From: JAGVSR01 sp963750715
GTDB taxonomy: Bacteria; Pseudomonadota; Alphaproteobacteria; Rhizobiales; Hyphomicrobiaceae
NCBI GenBank assembly: GCA_963750715.1
Contig: CAVVRP010000012.1
Coordinates: 1-64,000 of the forward strand
Direction of reading: 5' to 3'
DNA: 64,000 nt
Shown here: positions 53,883 to 62,471 of the stretch, in pieces
Numbering within the stretch: the first letter of the stretch is position 1
Layout: each line of letters opens with the position of its first letter
Notes under the pieces: model-generated
Database searches by the model: none
Seen by the model: only the letters and a program-made list of their open reading frames with translations
What the model was told of the DNA's origin: nothing
Made by a program: the position numbers and the translations under genes

Positions 53883-54905
53883 ATGATCAAGAAACCTCTT
53901 CTCGGCCTTGCCGCCTCAGCGGCGGCTCTCGGCATCGTGCTCGTCGCAACATCGCCCGCCTCGGCGGCGGGCGAAGGCATAGCAATCGAGCGTCAGCCGT
54001 GGTCCTTCTCGGGCTTCAGGGGCCAGTACGACAAGGCTCAACTTCAGCGTGGCTTTCAGATCTACAAGGAGGTTTGCTCAGCCTGCCACGGGTTGAAGCG
54101 TATCTACTGGCGAAATCTGGTGCAGCCCGGCGGTCCGGAGTTCCCAGAGCAAGCCGTCAAGGTGCTTGCCGCCGAGTGGCCTAACAAGATAACCGATGGG
54201 CCTAACGACGCGGGTGAGATGTTCGACCGCGACGCCAAGCTGTCGGACCCAATCCTCGGGCCGTTCAAGAACGAGCAGCAAGCTCGTGCGGCCATGAACG
54301 GGGCCTATCCGCCCGATCTCTCGGTCATCGCCAAGGCGCGCACGACTGCCTACACCGGCACCTGGTATGGCCACTTCCCCAAGATGTTCGGAGATGTCGT
54401 CACCAGCTATCAGGAAGGCGGCCCCGATTACATTCAAGCGCTGCTCACCGGCTATGGTGAGCCTCCGCTTTACACGCGCGACAGCGCCGGCAAGCTGCAC
54501 GCGGTTGGCGGCGAACACGGCGGAGAAAAAGAGGCGGCTAAGCCTGCTGGTCCGACCGAGCGGTGCGCGTCCATCACGCACGGCGAGGATGGCAAACCCG
54601 ACGTCTGCAATAAGCTCGCCGACGGCATGAACTACAACAAGTACTTCCCCGGCAATCAGATCGCAATGGCGCAGCCGCTTGCTGACGAGTCCGTCAAGTA
54701 TGCCCAGGGTTCGGACGGCAAGCCGAATGCACCTGAGACGCTCGATCAGCATGCGCGCGACGTCGCTTCCTTCCTTGCCTGGGCGTCGGATCCGCACCTC
54801 GATACGCGCAAGACCATCGGCTGGCAGGTCATGCTCTATCTGCTCATTACCACTGGCCTGCTCTACGCCGGCAAGAAGCGAATCTGGAACAAGATCCCGC
54901 ACTGA
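53883..54905 (+). CDS. petC: Cytochrome c1 of the bc1 complex
   Basis: The 340-residue cytochrome c1 has a signal peptide (1-28, cleavage after ASA), a CSACH heme-binding motif near residue 65 (VCSACHGLKRI), the distal Met region (YNKYFPGNQIAMAQPL) and a C-terminal membrane anchor (WQVMLYLLITTGLLYAGKKRIW). It acts in the periplasm, passing electrons to soluble or membrane cytochrome c. A segment of about 40 residues rich in charges (HGGEKEAAKPAGPTERCASI) is an insertion typical of rhizobial c1. A terminator follows. Confidence 0.97.
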   Translation: MIKKPLLGLAASAAALGIVLVATSPASAAGEGIAIERQPWSFSGFRGQYDKAQLQRGFQIYKEVCSACHGLKRIYWRNLVQPGGPEFPEQAVKVLAAEWPNKITDGPNDAGEMFDRDAKLSDPILGPFKNEQQARAAMNGAYPPDLSVIAKARTTAYTGTWYGHFPKMFGDVVTSYQEGGPDYIQALLTGYGEPPLYTRDSAGKLHAVGGEHGGEKEAAKPAGPTERCASITHGEDGKPDVCNKLADGMNYNKYFPGNQIAMAQPLADESVKYAQGSDGKPNAPETLDQHARDVASFLAWASDPHLDTRKTIGWQVMLYLLITTGLLYAGKKRIWNKIPH

Positions 54906-54956
54906 TCACGTTGCGGGCATCGGCAAGACATGCTTGTGATACGGGACTATTCGAGG

Positions 54957-54983
54957 AAAAGGCTCCGCTTGCGGAGCCTTTTT
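54957..54983 (+). terminator. Terminator of the petABC operon
   Basis: The stem aaaaggctccgc / gcggagcctttt with a TT loop is followed by TTTC, 52 bases after the petC stop. Confidence 0.88.
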
Positions 54984-55049
54984 CATGCCTTGCCGCGGTA
55001 TTGACAGGTCGCAAGGCCGGGGCCTGCGCGAGAAAATCTGGGGGAACGC

Positions 55050-55931
55050 ATGACACCATCGGTTCTCGGCATCATCGGCGGCAGCGGGTTCTACAGCCTG
55101 CCGGGCCTCACCAACGCGCGCTGGGAGAAGATCACCGGACCGTGGGGCGCCCCTTCGGACAACATTCTGTTTGCCGAGATCGCAGGGCTGCCCGTGCGCT
55201 TTCTTCCCCGCCACGGCCGCGACCATAAAGTGCCGCCCTCCGCGATCAACTTCAGAGCGAACATCGATGCGCTGAAACGAGCCGGGGTTACCGACCTCGT
55301 GTCCGTCTCCGCATGCGGCTCATTGAAGGCCGAGTACGCTCCCGGCCTCTTCGTGCTTCCCGATCAGTTCATCGATCGGACCTTCGCGCGCGAGAAATCC
55401 TTCTTCGGGCCGGGCTGCGTCGCCCACGTCTCGGTAGCCGATCCGGTCAGTCCGCTGCTGCTGGAGGCGATCGCCGCGGCGGCGACCGCCGAAGGGATCG
55501 AGTATTCACGCGGCGGTATCTATCTCGTTATGGAAGGTCCGCAGTTCTCAACGCGCGCTGAATCGAATTTGTACCGGTCATGGGGATGCGACGTGATCGG
55601 CATGACCAACATGCCCGAGGCAAAGCTTGCCCGCGAGGCCGAAATGACCTACGCGACCGTCGCCATGGTGACCGACTACGACTGCTGGCACGACGACCAT
55701 TCGCACGTGGACGTCGCAGCCGTCATTCGCGTGATGAAGGGGAATACGCACAAGGCGCACCGTCTCGTCACGCGTCTTGCGACGGACTTTCCGCGCCAGC
55801 ACCCCAAATGTCCGATCGGCTCGGATACGGCACTCGATGTTGCGATCATCACCCCGCCCGAAGCGCGTGATCCGGATCTGCTTGCGAAACTCGATGCCGT
55901 CGCGGGCCGCGTGCTGGCGCCGCTCGGTTGA
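55050..55931 (+). CDS. mtnP: 5'-methylthioadenosine phosphorylase
   Basis: MtnP cleaves methylthioadenosine with phosphate to adenine and methylthioribose-1-phosphate. The 293-residue sequence has IIGGSGFY (phosphate loop, 8-15), FLPRHGRDHKVPPSAINFRANI, SVSACGSLK, YLVMEGPQFSTRAES (purine site) and GMTNMPEAKLAREAEM, with TDYDCWH. ATG 55050 follows GGGGGAA. It begins a group of methylthioadenosine salvage genes on the plus strand (apt, mtnA, aldolase). Confidence 0.95.
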   Translation: MTPSVLGIIGGSGFYSLPGLTNARWEKITGPWGAPSDNILFAEIAGLPVRFLPRHGRDHKVPPSAINFRANIDALKRAGVTDLVSVSACGSLKAEYAPGLFVLPDQFIDRTFAREKSFFGPGCVAHVSVADPVSPLLLEAIAAAATAEGIEYSRGGIYLVMEGPQFSTRAESNLYRSWGCDVIGMTNMPEAKLAREAEMTYATVAMVTDYDCWHDDHSHVDVAAVIRVMKGNTHKAHRLVTRLATDFPRQHPKCPIGSDTALDVAIITPPEARDPDLLAKLDAVAGRVLAPLG

Positions 55932-55952
55932 CGGTGTCCTGGGGTGGTCTGT

Positions 55953-56351
55953 TCAATTCGGGAACGAGATCAGGATCTTCATCTTGATGAGTTCGGGGAA
56001 GGCTCGCTCAAGCCCCTGACCAATTATCCAGAGCATCGCCCCGAGCAGGATCAGGGCCGGGATCGCGGCGAACGCGGCTTTGATGAAAAAGCCCATGAGA
56101 CTGAAAAACGGAATGTCGATCCGCTTAACCGCGGCGGGGACTGCCTGCGCGCCAACGGGTGCTTCAGCGTAGTACTCGTCTCGCGCGGAAACCGGAGCCG
56201 GTTCCGGCGCCGCCAGGCCGGCGTGCAGACCGGCCGCCAGGCCCTGCCGCTCCCGGGCCTCCCGGGCGCGCGCTTCGTGCTCGCGGCGCAGGGTGCGCGG
56301 CAAGTCGTCCAGGTTGGTGTCCGCGGCGAGGGGGAAATTCATGTTCGACAT
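55953..56351 (-). CDS. Single-pass membrane protein, conserved in rhizobia
   Basis: The 132-residue product begins MSNMNFPLAADTNLDDLPRT, continues with a charged coiled region (REHEARAREARERQ) and a Pro/Ala linker, and ends with a membrane helix (AAFAAIPALILLGAMLWIIG). The frame is open further upstream, but the RBS-like CGAGGC precedes ATG 56351. It lies antisense between mtnP and apt; it is not a salvage gene by sequence. Function is unknown. Confidence 0.7.
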   Translation of the reverse strand: MSNMNFPLAADTNLDDLPRTLRREHEARAREARERQGLAAGLHAGLAAPEPAPVSARDEYYAEAPVGAQAVPAAVKRIDIPFFSLMGFFIKAAFAAIPALILLGAMLWIIGQGLERAFPELIKMKILISFPN

Positions 56352-56494
56352 GCCTCGAATGTTCCAAGCAGGCGCGTGACCAAAAAACGGCACTCTATCG
56401 GCAAGGGCGGCGAATCGACCGCCATGGTCCAGATATCCTACCTGCCTTCGACCGATATTGTTATTTTGCGCCGTCATTTTGGCGGGAGGTAGAC

Positions 56495-57025
56495 TTGAGC
56501 AACCTGAAGAGCCTAATCCGAACGATTCCGGATTATCCCAAGCCCGGAATCATGTTTCGGGACGTCACCACGCTTCTGGGCGACGCCCAAGGCTTCAAGG
56601 CGGCAGTCGCCCAGATGGCCGAACCCTACCGGACGCTGCCTGTCGACGCGGTCGCAGGCATCGAGGCGCGCGGTTTCATTCTCGGCGGGGCGGTGGCGGA
56701 TCGGCTGGGCTGCGGGTTCGTTCCCGTGCGCAAAAGAGGCAAGCTGCCGTGGAAAACGATGTCGCAGGACTACGAGCTCGAGTACGGCACGGACATCGTC
56801 GAGATCCATCAGGACGCAATCGCGCCCGGCAGCCGCATCCTGATCGTCGACGACCTCATAGCAACCGGGGGCACGGCGGAAGCCGCGGCCAAGCTCATCA
56901 CGCGTTCGGGTGGCACGATTGTCGGTGCTGCATTCATCATAAATCTGCCGGAACTCGGCGGCGTGAACCGGCTTACCGGTATCGGCATCGAGTGCCATGC
57001 GCTGATGGCATTCGAAGGCCACTGA
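56495..57025 (+). CDS. apt: Adenine phosphoribosyltransferase
   Basis: Apt converts adenine and PRPP to AMP, here plausibly the adenine set free by MtnP. The 176-residue sequence has the PRPP-binding motif ILIVDDLIATGGTA (about 114-127), the start LIRTIPDYPKPGIMFRDVT and GIEARGFILGG. TTG 56495 is chosen because GGGAGGT stands five bases upstream and the family begins exactly there; the frame upstream is only an open shadow. Confidence 0.95.
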   Translation: MSNLKSLIRTIPDYPKPGIMFRDVTTLLGDAQGFKAAVAQMAEPYRTLPVDAVAGIEARGFILGGAVADRLGCGFVPVRKRGKLPWKTMSQDYELEYGTDIVEIHQDAIAPGSRILIVDDLIATGGTAEAAAKLITRSGGTIVGAAFIINLPELGGVNRLTGIGIECHALMAFEGH

Positions 57026-57040
57026 AAACTGGGAGGTTCC

Positions 57041-57277
57041 GTGGCGGACGCACTGACGGCGGACGAAATGCATAGCGCGATATCGCGCATGGCGACATGG
57101 CGGGTCGATCCGGAAAAGCCCGTCCGCTGTCCGCGCTGCGGACGCGAGGGGCTAGGTATCATCGATCGATCGGCTCGTCCCTATGCCGAGTGGTATCAGT
57201 TGAACTGCGCCGCCTGTGGGCTCGACGCGACGCTGAATGTGCCGTTGGGTCCGCCCGTCATGGGCGGCCTCGATTGA
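57041..57277 (+). CDS. Small zinc-ribbon protein in the salvage operon
   Basis: GTG 57041 follows GGGAGG. The 78-residue product has two Cys pairs, CPRCGREG and CAACGLD, spaced as in a zinc ribbon, plus a helical start (MADALTADEMHSAISRMATW). It lies 15 bases after apt and 52 bases before mtnA. No catalytic domain is present; it could be a binding or regulatory protein. I know no named family. Confidence 0.75.
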   Translation: MADALTADEMHSAISRMATWRVDPEKPVRCPRCGREGLGIIDRSARPYAEWYQLNCAACGLDATLNVPLGPPVMGGLD

Positions 57278-57329
57278 CTTGCTTTCGCTTCTCTGTCCCT
57301 GACGAGAAGCAGGCTCACGAGAGGACGCC

Positions 57330-58430
57330 ATGAAGATCAACGGCTGGCCGACCCGCACGATTTGGCTCCGTGATGATGGATGGAGCGTCAGCATCATCGA
57401 CCAAACGAAGTTGCCACACCGGTTCGAGATCCTCACGCTCGCGACGCCTCAGGATGCCGCGCAAGCCATTCTGACGATGCAGGTGCGCGGCGCACCGCTG
57501 ATCGGCGTCACGGCGGCTTATGGGGTCTGCCTTGCCATGCGCGCGGATGCGTCCGATGCTTCTCTCGAGGGCGTGATCCGATACCTTGCAGAGCAGCGGC
57601 CGACGGCCATCAATTTGCGCTGGGCGCTGGAGGAACTGCGCCGGTCGCTTGCTCCGCTGTCTCCCGAGAATCGCACGGCCGCCGCCTACGCTCGCGCCGC
57701 GCAGATGGCCGACGACGATGCCGAAACGTGCCGCAGGATTGGCGTCAACGGCCTTAGGCTCATCGAGGCTATCGCAGCAAAGAAAACCAGCCAACAGCGA
57801 GTCAATGTCCTAACGCACTGCAACGCGGGCTGGCTCGCCTGCGTCGACTGGGGAACAGCGACTTCACCAATCTATCATGCGCACGACGCCGGCATTCCGG
57901 TCCATGTCTGGGTGGATGAAACGCGGCCGCGCAATCAGGGCGCGTCGCTAACGGCGTTCGAACTCGGCGCGCACGGCGTGCCGCACGCCATCATTGCCGA
58001 TAACGCCGGTGGTCATTACATGCAGCGCGGCGACGTCGATATCGTTATCGTCGGCACCGACCGCGTCACATCGAGCGGTGACGTGGCCAACAAGATCGGC
58101 ACATATCTGAAGGCGCTCGCGGCATATGACACCGGCGTCCCGTTCTATGTCGCGCTGCCGCATTCGACGATCGACTGGTCGCTGGCCGACGGGCGCGACA
58201 TTCCGATCGAGGAGCGCTCCGCCGACGAAGTCCTTAAAATAACCGGGCGGCTGCCGGATGACACTATTGTGACGGTCGACATCGCCGCACCCGGATCACC
58301 CGCAGCCAATCCGGCGTTCGATGTTACCCCACACAGGTTGGTTACCGGCTTCATTACCGAGCGCGGCCTATGCCCGGCGACGAGAGAGGGCTTGCTCTCT
58401 CTCTACCCTGAGCAGAAAATGTGGGCATGA
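57330..58430 (+). CDS. mtnA: Methylthioribose-1-phosphate isomerase
   Basis: MtnA converts methylthioribose-1-phosphate to methylthioribulose-1-phosphate. The 366-residue protein (eIF2B-like fold) has MQVRGAPLIGVTAAYGV, the catalytic Cys in NVLTHCNAGWLACVDWGTA, the catalytic Asp in VIVGTDRVTSSGDVANKIGT, and VWVDETRPRNQGA. A purine-rich site precedes ATG 57330. Its stop overlaps the aldolase start (ATGA). Confidence 0.95.
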   Translation: MKINGWPTRTIWLRDDGWSVSIIDQTKLPHRFEILTLATPQDAAQAILTMQVRGAPLIGVTAAYGVCLAMRADASDASLEGVIRYLAEQRPTAINLRWALEELRRSLAPLSPENRTAAAYARAAQMADDDAETCRRIGVNGLRLIEAIAAKKTSQQRVNVLTHCNAGWLACVDWGTATSPIYHAHDAGIPVHVWVDETRPRNQGASLTAFELGAHGVPHAIIADNAGGHYMQRGDVDIVIVGTDRVTSSGDVANKIGTYLKALAAYDTGVPFYVALPHSTIDWSLADGRDIPIEERSADEVLKITGRLPDDTIVTVDIAAPGSPAANPAFDVTPHRLVTGFITERGLCPATREGLLSLYPEQKMWA

Positions 58431-59110
58431 GCAAAAAGCACAGAAATGGCCCCGAGAAATTGAACGAGAAGCAAGTGCGCGCCGCTGTGCTGGAAACGGC
58501 ACTGGCGATGAGCAGAAGCGGACTGTCGCCCTTGCGATCAGGCAACCTGTCCTGCCGTTTCGAGGACGGCATGCTGATCACGCCCACCGGCATGATCTAC
58601 GAGGATATGGGACCGGCCGATATCGTGTATGTCACCGCCGAAGGCGAAGTGCCTGGTAAGCAAAGACAAAAGCCATCGAGCGAGTGGCAGTTCCATTTGG
58701 CTGCCTATGCTGCGCGGCCCGACCGTAACGCCGTCGTTCACAGCCATTCCACCTATGCGACCGCACTCGCCTCGGCGCGCAAGCCAATTCCCGCTTTCCA
58801 CTATATGGTCGCGGTGGCTGGCGGCACCGATATTCCGGTGGTCCCGTACGCGACCTTCGGATCAAACGAACTGGCCACCTACGTCGCCGGAGGGCTTGCG
58901 TCGCGCGACGCCTGTCTGATGGCCAATCACGGTCAACTCGCCATCGGCGCCACACTTGGTGCTGCGTTTGAACTCGCCCAGGAGGTCGAAATCCTGGCGC
59001 AGCAATACGTCACCGTGCTCGCACTCGGTGGACCGCAAATACTTTCTGATATTGAAATAAACGCGGCGCTGGAGCGGTTCAAAACCTATGGACCGCGCTC
59101 TCAGAAGTGA
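58427..59110 (+). CDS. Class II aldolase, probable methylthioribulose-1-phosphate aldolase
   Basis: The 227-residue protein belongs to the class II aldolase/AraD/FucA superfamily: SGNLSCRFEDGMLITPTGM (substrate phosphate binding), the Zn-binding HSHSTYATALA and NHGQLAIG, and catalytic E in SSEWQFHLA. Its ATG overlaps mtnA by four bases, which ties it to methylthioribulose-1-phosphate. Two related enzymes use that substrate: MtnB dehydratase (classic methionine salvage) and the Ald2-type aldolase, which yields dihydroxyacetone phosphate and methylthioacetaldehyde (DHAP shunt). Because no mtnC, mtnD, mtnK or mtnW is nearby and the sequence is FucA-like, I favour the aldolase. Confidence 0.85.
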   Translation: MSKKHRNGPEKLNEKQVRAAVLETALAMSRSGLSPLRSGNLSCRFEDGMLITPTGMIYEDMGPADIVYVTAEGEVPGKQRQKPSSEWQFHLAAYAARPDRNAVVHSHSTYATALASARKPIPAFHYMVAVAGGTDIPVVPYATFGSNELATYVAGGLASRDACLMANHGQLAIGATLGAAFELAQEVEILAQQYVTVLALGGPQILSDIEINAALERFKTYGPRSQK

Positions 59111-59185
59111 CTTTGGTCATATTTTAGCCAAGCAACTCGCCTTATCGATAGCCTCATATAATCATAATTGTTCTTATCGCGGTGC

Positions 59186-60224
59186 GGCTTTATACGCACG
59201 CAGAAGCGCCATCCCAAGACCAACCTGCGCTCGCCGACCGAAATGTGGGATTTCTGGTCGCTGTCGCCCGAGAGCCTGCATCAGGGGACGATCCTGATGT
59301 CGGACCGCGGCTGCCCGACGACGCCGATGCATATGAACGGCTACGGCTCGCAAACGTACTCGCTCATCAATGTCAAGGGCGAGCGCCATTGGGTCAAGTT
59401 CCACTTCAAGACCCTGCAGGGCCACAAGCACTACACCAAGAAGGAATCGGCCGAGGTCATCGGCAAGAGCCGCGAGACCTATCAGGAAGAACTGTTCGGC
59501 GCGATCGAGAAGGGTCAGTTCCCGAAGTGGTGCATGATGATCCAGGTCATGCCGGAAACGGATGCGGAGAAGGCGTCCTACAACCCGTTCGATCTCACCA
59601 AGGTGTGGCCGCACGCCGAGTACCCGCTGATCGAGGTCGGCGTTCTCGAACTGACGCCGACAACTACTTCGCCGAGTTCGAACAGGCTGCGTACTCGGCG
59701 TCGAACATTCTGCCAGGCATCGGCTTCTCGCCCGACAAGATGCTGCAGGCGCGCATCTTCTCGTACGCCGACGCGCACCGTTATCGCCTCGGCACCCACT
59801 ACGGGGCGCTGCCGGTGAATGCACCGAAGGTAGCCGTGCACCACTCCCACAAGGACGGCTCGATGCGGTTTTTCAAGAACGACACCGGCAACCCGGACGT
59901 CTACTACGAGCCGAATTCGATCGGCGGACCGACCGAGACTGCCCAGTATCGCGAGCCGCCGTTGAAGATCTCCGGCGATGCCGACCGCCATAATCACCGC
60001 ATCGGCAACGACGACTATACGCAGCCCGCAATCTGTTCCGCTTGTTCACGGCCGAGCAGAAGACAAGATTGATTGACAATATTGCGGACGCCATGCAGGG
60101 CGTGCCCAAGCACATCATCGAGTGTCAGGTCGCGCAATTCGCCAAGTGCGATCCCGAATTCGGTGCGGGCGTTGCCAAGCGGATGGGCGTCAACGTGCTG
60201 AAGCTCAGCGAAGCCGCCGATTGA
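59186..60224 (+). pseudogene. katA: Catalase, N-terminus missing and two frameshifts
   Basis: The remaining part begins inside the family pattern at FIRTQKRHPKTNLRSP and runs through WSLSPESLHQGTILMSDRGC, MNGYGSQTYSLINVKGERHW, YNPFDLTKVWPHAEYPLIEV and, in other frames, KMLQARIFSYADAHRYRLGT (with the heme-ligand Tyr region) and GNDDYTQP. About 130 N-terminal residues, including the distal catalytic His, are gone. A loss of about 7 bases near 59660 and of one G near 60030 break the frame. The tail (GVPKHIIECQVAQFAKCDPE) follows. Non-functional. Confidence 0.8.
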
Positions 60225-60248
60225 GGCACTCGGGGGTTCGACGAAAAG

Positions 60249-60279
60249 AAAAGGGCCCCGCTTCGGGGGCCCTTTTTCT
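60249..60279. terminator. Bidirectional terminator between catalase remnant and ychF
   Basis: The inverted repeat aaagggccc ... gggccctttt has A-rich and T-rich flanks on both sides, so it can end transcription from either direction. Confidence 0.8.
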
Positions 60280-60293
60280 TTGTGGGGAGGCGT

Positions 60294-61391
60294 CTAGTTG
60301 GCGAAGCGAAAGTGCAGCACATCGCCGTCCTTGACGACATACTCCTTGCCTTCGAGCCGCATCTTGCCCGCTTCCTTGGCGCCGACCTCGCCGTTCAGAG
60401 TGACGTAATCGTCATAGGCGATGGTCTCAGACCGGATGAATCCCTTTTCGAAGTCGGTATGGATGACGCCGGCGGCGCCGGGCGCCTTCGTGCCGCGCGC
60501 GATGGTCCATGCTCGTGCTTCCTTCGGACCGACCGTGAAGTACGTGACGAGGTCGAGCAGCGCGTAGCCGGCTCGGATCAAGCGGTTCAGACCAGGTTCT
60601 TCGAGGTCCATTTCCTTGAGGAACTCGGTGCTGTCCTCAGGCGGTAGCCCTGCGAACTCCGCTTCGATCTTGGCCGAGATGATGACGACGGCAGCGCCTT
60701 CGGACTTCGCTCTTTCGGCCACTTTGTCGGAGAATGCGTTGCCGTTGGCGGCGCAGGCCTCGTCAACGTTGCAGACGTACACGACGGGCTTGGATGTCAG
60801 AAGCTGCAGACCGCGGAAGGTCGGCTGCTCTTCCGGGGTGATGTCAGCGGTGCGCGCCGGACGGCCCTCGCGCAGCGGAACTAGCATCTTCTCCATGACG
60901 GCGAGTTGCGCCTTGGCATCCTTGTCACCGCCTTTGGCCTTCTTCTCGATGGTCGAGATGCGCTTCTCGAGGCTCTCCATGTCGGCCAGCATAAGCTCCG
61001 TCTCGACCACGTCGGCGTCGGCCAGCGGGTCGATGCGGTTCTCGACGTGCGTGATGTCGTCATCGGCGAAGCAGCGCAGCACGTAGGCGACCGCGTCGAC
61101 CTCGCGGATGTGCGAAAGGAACTTGTTGCCGAGGCCTTCGCCCTTCGACGCGCCCCGCACGAGGCCCGCGATGTCGACGAAGGTGAGGCGCGTCGGGATG
61201 ATCTGAGCGGACCCGGCGATTTTCGCCAACTTGTCGAGCCGCTCATCGGGAACGCCGACTTCGCCGACGTTGGGCTCGATTGTGCAGAACGGATAGTTGG
61301 CAGCTTCGGCGGCTGCCGTCTGTGTCAGCGCATTGAAGAGGGTCGATTTGCCGACGTTCGGCAAGCCGACGATACCCAGCTTGAAGCCCAT
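60294..61391 (-). CDS. ychF: Redox-regulated ATPase YchF (OLA1-type GTPase family)
   Basis: The 365-residue Obg-like ATPase binds ribosomes. G1 is GLPNVGKSTLFNALT (8-22), then FCTIEPNVGEVGVPDERL, G3 is FVDIAGLVRGASKGEGLGNKFLSHIREVDA, and the ATP-specific NVDE replaces NKxD. A TGS domain forms the end (HTDFEKGFIRSETIAYDDYV). Usually it follows pth directly in alphaproteobacteria; here 2 kb of other genes separate them. Confidence 0.96.
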   Translation of the reverse strand: MGFKLGIVGLPNVGKSTLFNALTQTAAAEAANYPFCTIEPNVGEVGVPDERLDKLAKIAGSAQIIPTRLTFVDIAGLVRGASKGEGLGNKFLSHIREVDAVAYVLRCFADDDITHVENRIDPLADADVVETELMLADMESLEKRISTIEKKAKGGDKDAKAQLAVMEKMLVPLREGRPARTADITPEEQPTFRGLQLLTSKPVVYVCNVDEACAANGNAFSDKVAERAKSEGAAVVIISAKIEAEFAGLPPEDSTEFLKEMDLEEPGLNRLIRAGYALLDLVTYFTVGPKEARAWTIARGTKAPGAAGVIHTDFEKGFIRSETIAYDDYVTLNGEVGAKEAGKMRLEGKEYVVKDGDVLHFRFAN

Positions 61392-61539
61392 TCCACCATG
61401 ATCCTTGCGATTGCAGGCTTGGGCTACACCGGGTAGACAATTCGTTCAATGGGCGATGGGACGCGGCCAGCGCGCAATATGACGAACCCGATACTGGTTT
61501 CGTAATAGTCTCTGCCGGCCCCACCGCAGCATTGTGCCG

Positions 61540-61971
61540 TCTCCGCGACTACCCTGATTGCCGTCAATCGCGTCCGCCTGGAGCCTGGCGCCTATCTGTA
61601 TCTTTACCGTCGTGTCGGCGAACCATGGGGGTTGGATCAGCGAACGCGCATGAACCTCGCGGAACTTGCGACTTTGCCGGTCTGCACTGCCACCTCTACG
61701 CGTTCACGAGCCGAGCCGCGTCCGATTAGACAATCGACTTTTGCGAATTCGACAGTATGGGCTTCCCCATGTTCAACTTATGAATTTCGGGCTTGTGCCG
61801 GAGAGTTTAGAACACGAATTGGGACTCGGGCTGCTCGTCGAATGTCTTCGCGAACCGTGGAGCTGCAACAATCCGAGTAAGGTCTGGCTGCATAACGACA
61901 CCCGAGATCACCCAGGGGCCAGGAGAAATTATGAACGGGTTGGTTTCACGCTCGATTGCGAGCCATGGTAA
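61540..61971 (+). pseudogene. GNAT-family acetyltransferase remnant
   Basis: Pieces lie in three frames: RLEPGAYLYLYRRVGEPWG, then GLHCHLYAFTSRAASD, then VQLMNFGLVPESLEHELGLG. The end is GARRNYERVGFTLDCEPW. This is the order of a small GNAT enzyme: the acetyl-CoA loop should be where VPESLEHELGLGLLVE stands, and YERVGF is the typical C-terminal motif. At least two indels break it. The gene lies between ychF and the genes upstream. Confidence 0.6.
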
Positions 61972-62046
61972 GATCCTACGGATCTGTAGAAACGGACGAC
62001 GCTGCGGTGAGCGCACAAGCGCATCGCTGCCGTGTCGGCGGGACAC

Positions 62047-62334
62047 CTACTTCTGGCAGAACGTCGCCTGGCCGCGGCAGGTGGTGCCGGCGCCTTCCGA
62101 TTTGCACGAGTAGCGCTCGTTGGTGATGTTGTAGCCCTCGACCTTGCCGTTAGCCAGAAAGCCAGGCCACAGGCCCCAGCTCACCGACTGGATCATCGTT
62201 TCGAGTGCGTACCACTTAGCCGACTTCTCGGATTCCGCGGTTGCGACGGCGGCTTTGGTAACGCACGCGGCCTCAGCAGCCGTGACGCTGAAGGCCAACG
62301 CCGAGCACCAAATGGCAATGCGAAAAGCTTTCAT
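62047..62334 (-). CDS. Small secreted protein
   Basis: The 95-residue protein has a signal peptide (1-23, cleavage near AEA) and a mature part with Cys residues at the start (ACVTKA) and end (YSCKSEGAGTTCRGQATFCQK). SVSWGLWPGFLANGKVEGYN is a conserved-looking region that I recall from small Hyphomicrobiales periplasmic proteins. Function is unknown. It stands alone on its strand. Confidence 0.65.
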   Translation of the reverse strand: MKAFRIAIWCSALAFSVTAAEAACVTKAAVATAESEKSAKWYALETMIQSVSWGLWPGFLANGKVEGYNITNERYSCKSEGAGTTCRGQATFCQK

Positions 62335-62471
62335 AACTCAGCCCCCAAGTTCGTTGCGGCGTCACATGACGCCGACACGAAAAACTATCCGCAATGCAGC
62401 AGGGCGGTCAACCGATCGCGACGCCGATATGCTGGACGACGGAATAATGACGGACGCTCTGATCTTTCGGC

